A DNA stretch of 64,000 nt from Strongylocentrotus purpuratus (taxonomy: Eukaryota > Echinodermata > Echinoidea > Camarodonta > Strongylocentrotidae): assembly GCF_000002235.5 (NCBI RefSeq), contig NW_022145523.1, positions 303,192 through 367,191 of the forward strand, given 5' to 3'. The translations under genes were made by a program, and so were the position numbers. Positions 22,401-31,545 of the stretch are shown in pieces. The notes below the pieces were generated by a model. That model saw only the letters and a program-made list of their open reading frames with translations, was not told the origin of the DNA and did no database searches. Positions within the stretch are counted from its first letter, which is position 1. Every line of letters begins with the position of its first letter.

Positions 22401-25400
22401 AAAGGGGGAAGAAGGAGATCCTTTATTGTAACTATTTTTTGTATACAACTCGTGAAATATATTGACCTGTTTCGTTTTGTTTGTTTTAAAATTAATCAAG
22501 TTTATTTGTGAACACTAGCATTGGCGGATCCAGCAGGAGGGGGGGGGGGGGTAATATGATGTACATTTTGTTTCCATAATAACGGGAGACGGTCAATCCC
22601 ATAAATACAAGAAAAAGGAAGGAGGGGGAGCCAATAACAAATAAATAAATAGCAACAAAACGAACAAACAATAAATGAATCAGAAAATAAAACGAAATCG
22701 GTGAGATGGCCTCGGACCTCCAATTATCACCTTACTAATCAATCAATAATGATACCCCCTTCTACCTTTCACTCTATATCACCGATTGCGCTCTTATCCC
22801 TCCTTTTCTAATATTCCTCTCTTCCTTCATTCCTTCCTTTCCTTTTTTTATTTGTCCTTTATAACATTCTATTGTACTATTTCTCCCCGTCTATGTCTCT
22901 CTCTCTACAGTTATTTAGGATATGTTAAGTCTTATGGGGGGGGGGGGGGTGGGCCGTCTCGGCCTACTGAATTCATTAATGTTCGTTTTTTTTTTTAGGT
23001 ACCTTTTTCCAGTTTCGGAATTATGGACCCTATTTCATTTTCGGATTATGAACCCTATTACATATTTCGGAAATACGAACCTTCGGACAACCACCCTCCC
23101 CCCCCCCCCCCCAGGAACGATAACTCCCGTGGGCTATAACATCCGAGGACAAATACCCCCCCCCCCCCCCCCCCCCCCCCCGGAACGAATATCCACAGAG
23201 AATTAGCTCCCCTAGGACAAATATGCCCCAAGGACAAATATACGCCCCCCCCCCCCCCCCCCGTTCAATGAAGTGTCCACCCTGATGATAATTTGCATTT
23301 TTTGCGGGGGGGGGGGGGGTGAAAATCAAAGGGGGTAATTTTCCGAGGGGGAGGGGATAACTGCCTTGGCCGGGGGTGTTCGTCCTATTACCCTTTTATT
23401 TATATCAAGTCTCCTCTTCCTCCCATGTAGATTTCCTCTCCCACGAATCCTTTATTCTTATCCAGTTTCTGATTCTTCCCATCTATTTAAATATTTCCTT
23501 GTATACTTTATTCCGTTACAGTCGCCTCTTCGTTCCATATATTTCCTATCTCTGATATCATTTAATCTTTAATATCTACATGTATTTCCCTTCCCTTTTA
23601 TCCTTTATTCTTTGATTGGTCATCTGAAGACATCACCCTTCATGGATGTTTACAAGTCCCGTCAGACATTGATTGATTAACAAGTAAATGACATGAGGTC
23701 ACTGTCCTCCACACCTCTACCTTACCCCGTCTTTCTACTTCCCTCTCTGCCCTCTCTCTCTCTCCTTCTCTCTCCCTCCTATACGTGATTAAATTTCCCA
23801 GACATGTTTTGACAGTTCTTATCTAAGAAATATGACACGCCCCAGCCAGCTGAAACTGAAAGGGCTTGTATAGTCTGCCAATTCAGACGTCATACCATAA
23901 ATGACAACTGAAAACAAGCAAATATTTGCTTTAAAAAATAAACTTGCAAATTATTATTTAGCCAATGAGAAGAGCTAACTTGTCATCTGAAAATCAGCAT
24001 TTCGAGATAGAACGAGATTGTACGAATCGTTGTTGTAGTGGTTTTAAAATGGAATTCTTGTGTCCGAAACTGACTTTTAGCTTCTATACCATTGATGGTT
24101 CCAACGACGTGTGTAAGGGAATTAATCTTTCGGATAACTTTCATCTGATTTTCGGATTTATCGTTAAACATGGATATTCTAAAAGTGGGATCCCGTCATA
24201 GAATCAGGTAAGTATGCAATACTTTATCAATCTGTAGCTTAAAAATCTGCAGCTGCTTGTTTATTCTTAGTTGGGTCGTTTGTATTTTCAAACCAGAATG
24301 AGCAAAGCGGTATGGGAATATTTTAACAACTCGTGTCCTATGTAATTATCAAACTTGCGTGCCTCGCGTATCGATGAATGAACTTGCTTGCTTTTGTTTT
24401 GTCTTTGGGTTACTAGGTTACACGCTGGGGTAGTTTAAGTTTATCAGACCATTATAATGTTCAATGTATTTGTGGCTGCTTTTACCTCTTGAAATAAAGG
24501 CTCTTCGTTATTCAAATATTCAACAATCATTCTGAAATAATGATGGTATTGTGAAATCCAACCCAAACTCGTTATTTCTCATTATCAAAGAACATTTTTT
24601 TCAGCTAATTACAAACAATGCCTGGTTGGCTAAGCCTATGTAGATGTACGCGCTACCTTTCCCTTTCTAGTCTGGTGAACGACCATCATGTGCAGTACGT
24701 CCGAACTTGTGGAATCAAGTCAGTCAATCGGCAATTTCCATTCATACAGATCAAAAAATAGAAATCCCCATACATGACTCACTCACAATAAAACACACAT
24801 TTTTATTTATGTTTTGAGGAATCAAGAAAATAATCATTTTCGTATCAATGTCTAGCCAATGAAATCAACTAAGTAATCATTTTCGTATCATTCTGTCGCC
24901 AATGAAATCAACTAAGTAATCATTTTCGTATCATTCTGTCGGCAATGACATCAAGTAAATAATCATTTTCGTATCATTCTGTCGGCATTGACATCATTTA
25001 ATTAATAACTTTCGTATCATTCTGTCGGCAATGGAATCAAGTAAACATTCATTTTCGTATCAATGTCTAGCCAATGAAATCAACTAATTAATCATTTTGT
25101 CGTCAAGGAAATCAAGTAAATAATAAGTTTTGTATCATTCTCTCGACAATGACATCAAGTAAATAATCATTTTTGAACCATTCTGTCGGCAAAAAAATAA
25201 CTAAGTAATTATTTTTGTATCATTCTGTCGGCAATGAAATCAAGTAAATAATCATTTTCGTATCATTGTCTTGGCAATGAAATCAACTTTATAATCATTT
25301 TCGTATCATTCTGTTGGGAATGACATCAAGTAAATAATCATTTTCGTATCATTATGTCGTGTGTTTATGCTCGGAATGAAAAGAGTATTCTTTTACACTA

Positions 25401-26086
25401 TTGTGATGTAATAATAAACTGATTGTGACGTCAGTGGCAAGCGCGCATCGGTATGATAAAATAAAACAAATAACTTGACTTTCCGCGTACGCGTGTGCAA
25501 CTTTTGAGAGTTCTTTGGATACGCGCTCGCAGACTTAGTGCGCACATTTCTTTTTGTTATTAACCACAATTCCTCGGTTAGCAAACGGTGAGCGTACGGT
25601 GAGCAAACGGTGAGCAAACGGTGAGGAACCGAAGTTGGGCGTACGGTGAACGGATCCTCGCCGTTCACCGTACACAGTTCGGTGCGGTTTACGGAGCGGA
25701 ACCGATGCCAAAACCTTTGAGCGGTAGTGTATTCCTCGATTAATTCTTGCAGATAAATTGGCAACACAAAACAGGTTTGTTTGTTTTATAACATCGCATC
25801 CTCCCATGAAAGATCATTGTTTCTGTAATGTTAATCGCATGTTAGCTCATTATCGTCAGGAACACTTGGACGGTAAAAAAACTCACTCTCACTCAGAAAT
25901 CAAATGTTCGCATTTTGTGATAAATTCAGTCACTGACGTAAATGTCAACACATGGGACTACAACATACATTTTCAGTAAATTCAAAGCGTTTATTCATAA
26001 AAACAACAATATCACTTACCATTTTTTCTTGATTTTGTATTACTATGCTTTCCCCTCTTTCGCCTTTGTGCCTTAGAACCCCCCAT
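10429..26086 (-). CDS. ACL4-like TPR protein, assembly chaperone of ribosomal protein L4
   Basis: Nine exons on the minus strand join without a frame break into 410 residues: 26086-26020, 17067-16949, 15574-15428, 14226-14083, 13464-13352, 12886-12763, 12132-11971, 11417-11274, 10641-10429. The start MGGSKAQRRKRGK gives the basic N-terminus typical of this family, followed by FSIDQLLEK (near residue 55). TPR-like helices follow, with QRALQMEPDNVRALESSGN near 81-99, then GFSKYMYMGQL, AEIFLTDACFEEDSDERC (near 190) and VWYMLGLVQHERGL. The C-terminus is very acidic (EEEEEEDEED; SSDEEEEEEEE). In yeast the Acl4 protein binds nascent Rpl4 and escorts it to pre-ribosomes; the function here is by family only. 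Introns hold SINEs, LINE ends and a 7.5-kb transposon. Intron 3 is U12-like. I give no gene symbol because animal naming is unsettled. Confidence 0.85.
11758..11936 (+). mobile_element. tRNA-derived SINE
   Basis: A-box-like TGGCTCATTGGTAGAGCAG at the head, then the family body with GGAAAGGCATTAATC, AAGTCCCTCGGAGAGGA and a GGTTGCTTACTTACAAGCAT tail region. It matches the copy at 13117-13328. It lies in the ACL4 intron between exons 7 and 8, antisense to the gene. Confidence 0.75.
13018..13115 (-). mobile_element. LINE 3' end with (TTA)n tail
   Basis: On the minus strand GTAAAGCTCTTAGAGAAG, then GCACTTTACAAATTC and a TTATTATTA tail. This is the same GCGCTT...GCGCTTTATAA-(ATT)n tail pattern seen at 17811 and in the SINE at 26375. 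Confidence 0.5.
13117..13328 (+). mobile_element. tRNA-derived SINE with internal G13 tract
   Basis: The head TGGCTCAGTAGTAGAGCAAT (A box) and a B-box-like GTTCGAGGTC are separated by a G homopolymer at about 13165-13177. The body matches the copy at 11758: AAGTCCCTCAGAGAGGACTT, then GGTTGCTTACTTAC and CTTAGCAGTCAAG. It lies in an ACL4 intron. Confidence 0.78.
14312..14400 (-). mobile_element. LINE-like 3' tail relic
   Basis: On the minus strand a GCACTTTATAAATGTAACA-like block is followed by ATTATTAATTTATTATT, the same tail class as 17811-17880. It sits in the U12 intron. A further relic near 14655-14700 shares CTAATATCCTTTGGCAAGA with the SINE body at 26444. Confidence 0.45.
15240..15335 (+). 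mobile_element. LINE/SINE 3' end with (AAAT)n tail, plus strand
   Basis: GGGCCCATGGGAGACCACT, then GGGCTACCCTGATAAA and an AAATAAATAAATAAAT tail. This matches the minus-strand copy at 165-262. It lies in the U12 intron. Confidence 0.55.
15681..16845 (-). mobile_element. SINE (minus strand) split by a later TIR element
   Basis: The minus-strand SINE body runs from its tail at 15681 (GCTAAGAAAGCATAAATGC) to AGGGACCTGG at 15755. It resumes at 16802 with CCTGGTAATAAGGATTAATG. Removing 15756-16801 plus one CCTGG restores the order seen in the intact copies at 11758 and 13117. Confidence 0.75.
15756..16801. mobile_element. 1046-bp TIR element with CCTGG duplication, inside a SINE
   Basis: The left end GGCTCGTTCCTAGAAACC and the reverse-complemented right end GGCCCGTTCCTACAAACC match at 15 of 18 positions. 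CCTGG flanks both sides (15751-15755 and 16802-16806), a 5-bp target duplication. No transposase frame is visible, so it is non-autonomous. The superfamily is not assigned. Confidence 0.8.
17215..17345 (-). mobile_element. SINE relic, minus strand
   Basis: The reverse complement contains the B-box-like GTGGGTTCGATCTATGA and later GCCTTTCCTAATGCATTGG, as in the SINE family of 11758. It lies in ACL4 intron 1. Confidence 0.4.
17638..17732. mobile_element. 95-bp hAT MITE with perfect 8-bp target duplication
   Basis: It begins CAGTGGCGGATCCAG and ends CTGAATCCGCACCTG, an imperfect inverted pair. GCGTACAC is duplicated exactly on both sides (17630-17637 and 17733-17740). An 8-bp duplication and CAG-GGCG ends are hAT hallmarks. 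This tiny copy shows that the CAGTGGCGGATCCAG motif next to G tracts elsewhere in the window is a transposon end. Confidence 0.88.
17811..18193 (-). mobile_element. LINE 3' fragment (L2/CR1-like RT C-terminus), split by a Tc1-type element
   Basis: The minus-strand frame carries the usual C-terminal motif of these LINEs: YGNRSFRKASAELWNRLPLN, then FKTSLMTHLF and a stop near 17984. The untranslated tail (GCGCTTAGAGAC, GCGCTTTATAAG) ends in (TTA)n at 17811-17829. Upstream the frame continues across the transposon to 25732-25770 (LPIYLQELIEEY joined to KPSRSLRSSS). It is 5'-truncated near 25770. Confidence 0.85.
18303..18375 (+). repeat. 11-bp subterminal repeat AAACGGTGAGC, left side
   Basis: About five consecutive units of AAACGGTGAGC and variants (ATACGGTGAGC, AACCGGTTAGC). 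The same array in the same orientation lies near the other end at 25570-25635, whereas the terminal repeats themselves are inverted. They could be transposase-binding direct repeats. Confidence 0.85.
18545..20060 (+). repeat. 43-bp satellite array, about 35 units
   Basis: The unit contains AATCATTTTCGTATCATTCT and GTCGGCAATGACATC. Variants include a 44-bp form with GAAGTAAAT and a form with AAGTTAAT plus CTTATTATT. Between about 19480 and 19900 two variants alternate, giving an ~86-bp higher-order repeat. The spacer-like parts are not unique, so this is not a CRISPR array. Confidence 0.92.
20061..21640. other. Interior of the Tc1-type element, nothing recognised
   Basis: AT-rich sequence without coding blocks that splice or resemble a transposase. 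A (TC)n tract lies at about 21594-21614. Confidence 0.4.
21687..22075. repeat. 29-bp direct repeat with NotI palindrome flanking a CTTTCTAT minisatellite
   Basis: TGGCGGCCGCCAGATAATTC followed by TATCTTTCC occurs identically at 21687-21715 and 22047-22075. Between them lies a ~70-bp-period pyrimidine-rich array of TTCTATCTTC and TTATTCTTTGTTTTTAT words. Hydrophobic frames through it are repeat artefacts. Confidence 0.75.
22250..23350. repeat. Cluster of G/C homopolymers and decayed hAT-type ends
   Basis: GGCGCGGATCCAGG (22276) and TTGGCGGATCCAGCAGG (22509) are hAT-like ends without visible partners. G or C runs of 10-25 bases occur near 22540, 22927, 23095, 23156, 23246 and 23306. No coding sequence. 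Confidence 0.6.
23400..24815. other. Interior of the Tc1-type element, nothing recognised
   Basis: Mixed pyrimidine-rich and AT-rich DNA. Short frames near 23965-24201 show no recognisable motif. Confidence 0.35.
24821..25365 (+). repeat. 43-bp satellite, second block, about 12 degenerate units
   Basis: Same unit and same orientation as 18545-20060 but more diverged, for example GTATCAATGTCTAGCCAATG. It lies 4.8 kb away, close to the right end of the element. Confidence 0.88.
25570..25690. repeat. 11-bp subterminal repeats and GGTGAACGG hairpin, right side
   Basis: AAACGGTGAGC-type units run to about 25635. GGTGAACGGATCCTCGCCGT followed by TCACC (25646-25670) forms a short palindrome before the inverted terminal repeat. 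Confidence 0.75.
25732..25770 (-). mobile_element. 5' piece of the LINE interrupted by the Tc1-type element
   Basis: The minus-strand frame gives LPIYLQELIEEY, continuous with KPSRSLRSSS at 18193 once the 7.5-kb element and one TA are removed. Confidence 0.8.
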
Positions 26087-26374
26087 GGTGTGTAGGAAGA
26101 TGATAATCAATCGCCAATTCAATAAATATGTACTTTCAGTTCAGCATGTGAATTCTACTAAATTATAGTGTCTCCAAAACGGCCAATTGAAAAGGAAAAA
26201 AGAAAAAATGGCACATCTCGGTTGACGGTAAATTATGCCACTGGAGTAAGAGACTAGATTTGAAATTTTTTAAAGCTATCGTATGACATTGTAACTAGAT
26301 AATAACCTAAATCATTTCAAAGCCCAAATGTTGCTCGTTACTCTCATGTATTTGGTGTGCCGAATCTTTGTGTC

Positions 26375-26728
26375 GTGGTCGAGTGGTTTAAGGCGCTTGA
26401 CTGTAGATGCGAAGGTCGAGGGTTCGAATCCCGACACGGCACTAATATCCTTTGGCAAGATATTTACCTGCACTTTCTACTCTACACCCAGGTGTTAAAT
26501 GGGTACCCGGTAGGATGCGAACGTTCATGTGGTTGAACGAGCAAGTGTGCGCCTGTAAAATGGCGACTGGCTGGAATGCTCCCCAGGGAGTGGAAAATGT
26601 GCACACATTGTGTGCGGGTAAGCCTGAATCCGATGACCGGGGTAATAATATATCTGTAAAGCGCTTAGGTACATCGTTGGATCGGTGTGATGAGCGCTAT
26701 ATAAAAAACCGGATTATTATTATTATTA
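26375..26728 (+). mobile_element. tRNA-headed SINE with 8-bp duplication and (ATT)n tail
   Basis: The head GTGGTCGAGTGGTTTAAGGC and GAGGGTTCGAATCCCGACAC are strong A and B boxes; with the preceding GTGTC a 7-bp acceptor stem is possible. The tail AAAGCGCTTAGGTACATCG, GAGCGCTATATAAAA, (ATT)n resembles the LINE tail at 17811. TTTGTGTC is duplicated at 26367-26374 and 26729-26736. It inserted into the ~280-bp tandem repeat. Confidence 0.88.
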
Positions 26729-27346
26729 TTTGTGTCTACCTTTCTCTGTTTCATATTGACATATGAGACTCAAACCGGCATTTTGGAGCTCTAATTCGAA
26801 CATTACGCTAAGAAGTTAATTTTAAAGCAGTTTAAAACTATCGTATGACATTTCAATTAAATAATGACCTTTATATACCTCACTTAAGTAATCCAGCCAT
26901 CTGATTGGTCGAATTGCATTCATAAACTTCAACTGTTCCTGTAAAATTCCCGGTAACCATGCATAAAACATTTAATATTTTTAATAACCATGGTTATTAA
27001 AAAAATAGGTCAGCCTCCATGGTTACCCCATAGGTTTACATGTTAAAAAATGGTTTGAGCGATCGAGGATACCGTATGTGTGCGAAGGATTGGTCGGTAA
27101 TTTCAATACAATTGAATCTCGATCGATCTTACCGACAATTTTATCTTGCATTGTTGACATGAAGACGAAAATAAACTTCCAAAAACAAAAAAACAACATC
27201 TGCCGATAGATCTAGATCTAAGTTCGTGCCAATATGCATTGCAAAAGTAAAAGAAGGGTGCTTTTGCGAAGCATTCATCACGCCGAAGCCGGTTTCAATC
27301 CATTTTAATGTATATATTGTACAAAACTGCCAAGCACGTGAACAGC

Positions 27347-27427
27347 GCGCGATGGCCGAGTGGTGTAAGGCGTTGGTGAAAGATTCATCACTCATTGTAC
27401 GCAAGAATTCGACTCTCACCTTCGACA
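27347..27427 (+). mobile_element. tRNA-like SINE head or tRNA pseudogene
   Basis: GATGGCCGAGTGGTGTAAGG is an A-box sequence and GAATTCGACTCTC a weak B box, followed by an A-rich stretch. No good cloverleaf or CCA-adjacent stem is visible, so it is more likely a SINE remnant than an active gene. Confidence 0.5.
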
Positions 27428-27485
27428 AAAAAAAAAGTATTTTTTTATTTTTTATTTTTTAGTCTATTTTTTTTCGGCATATAAA

Positions 27486-27650
27486 AGTATTAATGACTGC
27501 TTTAATATTCGAGAAATAGTTGTTTTCATACGCTCTCGGGAAGGTTAGAATTGGGCTATTCCCCTCGGCAAGCCTCGGGGAATAGCACAATTCTAACCTT
27601 CCCTTGAGCGTAATAAAACAACTATTTCTCTCAAAGCAGTCATTAATATT
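27486..27650. mobile_element. Fold-back (palindromic) element, ~75-bp arms
   Basis: TTAATGACTGCTTT at the left and AAAGCAGTCATTAA at the right bracket nearly perfect arms that meet at CCCCTCGGCAAGCCTCGGGG. The whole unit could form one long hairpin. It interrupts the tandem repeat of the spacer. Confidence 0.85.
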
Positions 27651-29290
27651 ACTATAATATCATATAAAATCTTAATACTCTCTAATGTATGTGACATTCT
27701 GACGGTTTTTTCCGGGTCTTACTGTTTTAGAAACTAGGGCTTAAACCGGCATGGGCATCCCTCTAGTTCGCATATTGCACGAGGAAATGACAAAATTCGA
27801 CAAAATTCGGACTAGGCTATTTTAAAACTATTTTTTGAGGTTTCAATTAAGTGATGAACTGGCATTATTTCAAACGGGAATTTAAAGCTGAAAAGTTATT
27901 CTTTAATCTCATTTATGTCACATTCCAAAAGTTTTTGGCTACGTCTTATTGTTTTAGATTTGAATTAAGGCTCAAAACGGCAAATAGCAGCCAGCTATAG
28001 CCAGGGCTTATCCGCAAAATACATATTATATACAATAATTCATTTTCAAGTTTGGATGCTTTTAAACTATGGTATAACATTTAAAACTATCGTATGACAT
28101 TTCAACTATTTTAAAGCTGAAAAGTTATTCTTTAATCTCATTTATGTCTCATTTCGAGAAAAAAAATTGGCTGGGTCTTGTTGTCTTAGATTTAAATTTA
28201 AAGCTCAAAACGGCATATATTATATTAGCAGCCAGCCAGGGCTTATATCCGCAGAATACATTTATACAAAAATTCGTTTTCAAATTTGAATGCTTTAAAA
28301 ACTATGATATGACATTTCATTTAAATGACAGCCTTTACCATTTTAAGCTGAAATGTTGTTATTTACTCTCATATATTATGTCTCATGCCGAAAGGTTTTG
28401 TATGGTTCTTATTAGGTTAGTATTTCATATTGAAGTTGAGGCTCAAATTGGCATAGGGGAACTTTAAGTCCGCACATTATAGGAATTGGACGAAATTCGT
28501 TTTTAACTTCTAATGCTTTTATAACATGCCGAAAGGTTTTTTTCTATGGTTCTTATTAGGTTAGTATTTCATATTGAAGTCGAGGCTCAAATTGGCATAG
28601 GGGAACTTTAAGTCCGCACATTATAGGAATTGGACGAAATTCGTTTTTAACTTCTAATGCTTTTATAACAATGACAATCCAACTGAATAACATTTAAGGC
28701 TGAAAGGTTGCCCTTTAATGCATACATACTATGTCACATGCCAAAAGTTTATGTCAGTGTTTTATAATTATCATTGTTACAGATTGAAATTAGGGCTCAA
28801 ATCGGCATACCATAGGGCTTAATATTATTATCTGCACAATAAATACGACCAATACGTACATGATGTCCGAAGTGCGTTTTCAAATATGAATGCTTCTAAA
28901 ACTATCCGCATTTGACATTTCATCTAAATAATGGCCTAAACAAATTTAAAGCTGAGAACTTGTTCGTTAATCTCATATTATATGTCACAGGCCGACAGTT
29001 TTTGTACTGTTTCAGATTGAACAATGCATTGTAGATCAATTTAATTCTCAATGTCACAACATATTTCTCCCTATATCCTAGTGTCCTCCTTTTGTTGGTC
29101 TGACTAGAGAAGTATTAACTGATCGAATACACCCTAATTTGATTAAATCACAAGTTCATACGGCAGATCATTTATTTAATTTTGTATAGGCCTACCTCTC
29201 AAACTTTTAAAGTTTTAATTCATTGCTTGGTTATCGATAATAATCAGTTATAGCAGCAAACCCCACGCCGTCAAGTCTTCGTGCTTCGCG

Positions 29291-29400
29291 CTCGTAAGAG
29301 GACACTTTTTTTTTTTTTTTTGTATCGAAATTTGAAAATATGATATTTTGCTCCGTTGGGGGGGGGGGGTAAGGTCATCTTTTTGAGGTCAACCATGGGA
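29291..29400. repeat. Dispersed repeat shared with 49321-49410
   Basis: AAGAGGACACTTTTTTTT, a TTTGAAAAT block, GCTCCGTTGGGGG and TAAGGTCA occur in the same order in both places. A CGTGCTTCGCGCTCG palindrome precedes this copy. Confidence 0.65.
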
Positions 29401-29699
29401 ATGGAGGGGGGGGTTTAGGGAAATTTAGGGGGGTTTACACACAACAAAATACCAAGGTGGTGCGATAGTTTGCATACTTATTTGCAAGCGAGCAAAAATG
29501 TAAAGATGTGTGAGGTTGCAATGCGATATAGAGGAAAAAACAATCCTCAAGAGGTTAAAAGCACAATCTAATCGTGAAAGACTGCAAATACCTTTTATAA
29601 GTAAAATAGTCAAATCAAATCAACTATAAATTCGAGTGAGCGTAACGAGTGAGCTTGGGGGGGGGGGGGTTGTGCTCATAATTGCTTGGGGAACTTGTT

Positions 29700-30210
29700 A
29701 TGAATAAAGTAAAAGGTCGGGGCACTTATCAGAAAGAAGAAGCTCTTAAAGTCTTAATGAAAAGGAAATGGGCACTTATTAGAAGGAAAAAAACACTTAG
29801 AAAGGAAAAGGGGCACGTGTAAAAATAAAAGGGGGCACTCGATCATGAAAGGGAGCACTTATCAGAAGGGAAAGGGGCACTTATTACAAAGAAAACTGGG
29901 CACTTGTCGAAGAATAGGGGGCACTGAACAGATTCGAATGGGGAGATTATCAGAAATGAAAGGGGACTTTTTTGGCATTTTGCATTTATTTACTGTATAG
30001 TGAAAGGTTTGATAAGAATTAGTCATCGCACGTAGACCCCTACTCACTATATCAAAAATTAAAAGAGACGAGAAGGGGCACTTATGAGGATGGAAAAGGG
30101 ATAGTTCTTGCAAAGGAAAAAGGGGCAACCGTCGAAGGATCAAGGGGCACCTATCAGATTTGAATTGGGGGCAATTACTAGAGTTATATATAAGCGGCAC
30201 TTATCACAGG
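29700..30210. repeat. Degenerate array of GGGGCACTTATCAGAA-like units
   Basis: A purine-rich array with GGGCACTTAT about every 25-45 bases. It resumes after the hAT element at 33916 with GGGGCACTAAAAAGTGGGGC, so it was the target DNA of that insertion. Confidence 0.75.
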
Positions 30211-30589
30211 TGGTAAGCACTGGCGTACTGGTGGGGGTGCTTGGGGGGGCTTCAGCCCCCCCCCCCCCCCCAAATAAAATTGAACCACGACTTTTTTTCA
30301 CAAGTGATGTATATGTTCGTGATATCACATGATTTTCAACAAAATGCTAGTTTTTCCATTAATTCTTGCAAACTGACCCATTCCCCCAAAAAGCAAGGAA
30401 GAGCTTATGTTTCTATTGTCACTAAGGGCCTTATAGTGGCCACCAACAGTAACACTGGTAAAAAAAATCCTTTCCAGAAGCTTTGTGCAAAGCACTGCCG
30501 GGAGATAACATGCTACCTACCACTCGGGCTGAGCGTGCACAGATTTGCGAACGAGCGTTCCATACTTACATCATGTAACACTGCACATA

Positions 30590-31380
30590 TAGTGGGGGAA
30601 ATTGAATTCAGACAAGATTAAGAGTACTAACGGTACAACGAATCGTCTTCCGCGCTTTGCACGGGAGGGAGGGGGAATTGAATTCAGACTAGGATTAAGA
30701 GTCGAGAACGGTTTTGATGAAACGCGAAAATGATTTCAGACAAGGATTAAGAGTAATAATTAAATAAAACGACAAAGCTTCCGCGCTTCGCGTGGGAGGG
30801 GGAAAACTGAATTCAGACAAATACACGATAAAATGAATCGTCTTCTTTCTCTATAAATTTAATGAAACGTGATAGCTTCCGCGCTTCGCGCAGGATGGGC
30901 GAAAATGAATTCAGACAAGGGTTAAGAGTAATAATTTATTGAAAGACAAAGTTTCCGCATTTCGCGCGGGAGGGGGACTGATTTCAGACAAGGATTAAGA
31001 GTCGAGACCAGTACAACGGATCGTCTTCTTGCTCTAATAATTAAATGAAACGTGAAAGCTTCAGCGCTTCGCGCGGGATGGACGAAAATGAATTCAGACA
31101 AGGATTAAGAGTAATAATTATTGAAACGTCAAAGCTTATGCGCTTCGCGCGGGAGGGGGGGGGGAACTGAATTCAGACAAGGATTAAGAGTCGGGGTTGG
31201 AACAATGAATCGTCTTCTTTCTCTAATTATTAAATGAAACGTCATAGCTTCCACGCTTTGCGCAGGAGGGGCGAACCAAGAATTAAGAGTCAAGAACGGT
31301 ACAACGGATCGTCTTCTATCTCTAATAATATAATGAAGTGTCAAAGCTTCCGCGCTTCGCGCGGGAGGGGGGGGGGGAAC
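30590..31380. repeat. ~90-130-bp array with palindromic CGCGCTTCGCGCG core
   Basis: About eight units in the order GAATTCAGACAAGGATTAAG, AACGGTACAACGAATCGTCT, TTAAATGAAACGTCA, AGCTTCCGCGCTTCGCGC, GGGAGGGGG. The same unit occurs inverted at 31665-31775 and direct inside the inner element at 32600-33175. Confidence 0.88.
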
Positions 31381-31397
31381 TGAAAAAATTAATTAGT

Positions 31398-31545
31398 TCC
31401 TGGCCCCGGGTTTATGGGGTTAAAATTGTAGGCATTTGGACATTGGCATTTTTATATTTGTTGGTAATTGGTGGCTCGTTTTGTCGGTAATCGGTGGCCT
31501 CTACACCCTTCCCCCCTCCCCCACTGAAAAAGATTTAGCCGCGCC
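31398..31545. mobile_element. Partial 3' end of a hAT relative of the inner element
   Basis: GGCCCCGGGTTTATGGGGTT, TTTTGTCGGTAATCGGTGGC and CCTCTACACC match the 3' terminus of the inner element at 33403-33534, ending GCCGCGCCCCCG. No matching 5' end was found. Confidence 0.65.

Larger units (their letters stand above)
18194..25729. mobile_element. 7.5-kb Tc1/mariner-type non-autonomous element with TA duplication
   Basis: The left end CACTACCGCTCAAAGGTTTT and the reverse-complemented right end agree for about 24 bases and continue as TCGGTTC. CACTACCG(C/T)TCAAA is a common start of Tc1-like terminal repeats. TA flanks both sides (18192-18193 and 25730-25731), and excising the element restores a LINE codon exactly. 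No DD34E/D transposase is visible in any frame. Inside are 11-bp subterminal repeats, a 43-bp satellite in two blocks, pyrimidine-rich minisatellites and G/C tracts. It fills most of ACL4 intron 1. Confidence 0.82.
26265..29000. repeat. Diverged ~250-300-bp tandem repeat, interrupted by a SINE and a fold-back element
   Basis: Recurring landmarks are AAACTATCGTATGACATTTC, AAAGCTGAAAAGTTATTCTT, TTAATCTCATTTATGTC and GGCTCAAAACGGCAT, in fixed order about six times. A later 141-bp duplication inside it (28385-28525 against 28526-28666) is almost perfect. It occupies the ACL4-ZSWIM2 spacer. Confidence 0.75.

Noticed and set aside
25393-25807. Minus-strand gene with VRTKSASAYPKNSQ and similar frames
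   Set aside because: These are the right arm of the Tc1-type element and its 11-bp repeats; only 25732-25770 has LINE similarity.
26371-26444. Genuine nuclear tRNA gene
   Set aside because: A and B boxes and an acceptor stem are present, but the anticodon stem is poor. The head is joined to a SINE body, an (ATT)n tail and an 8-bp duplication.
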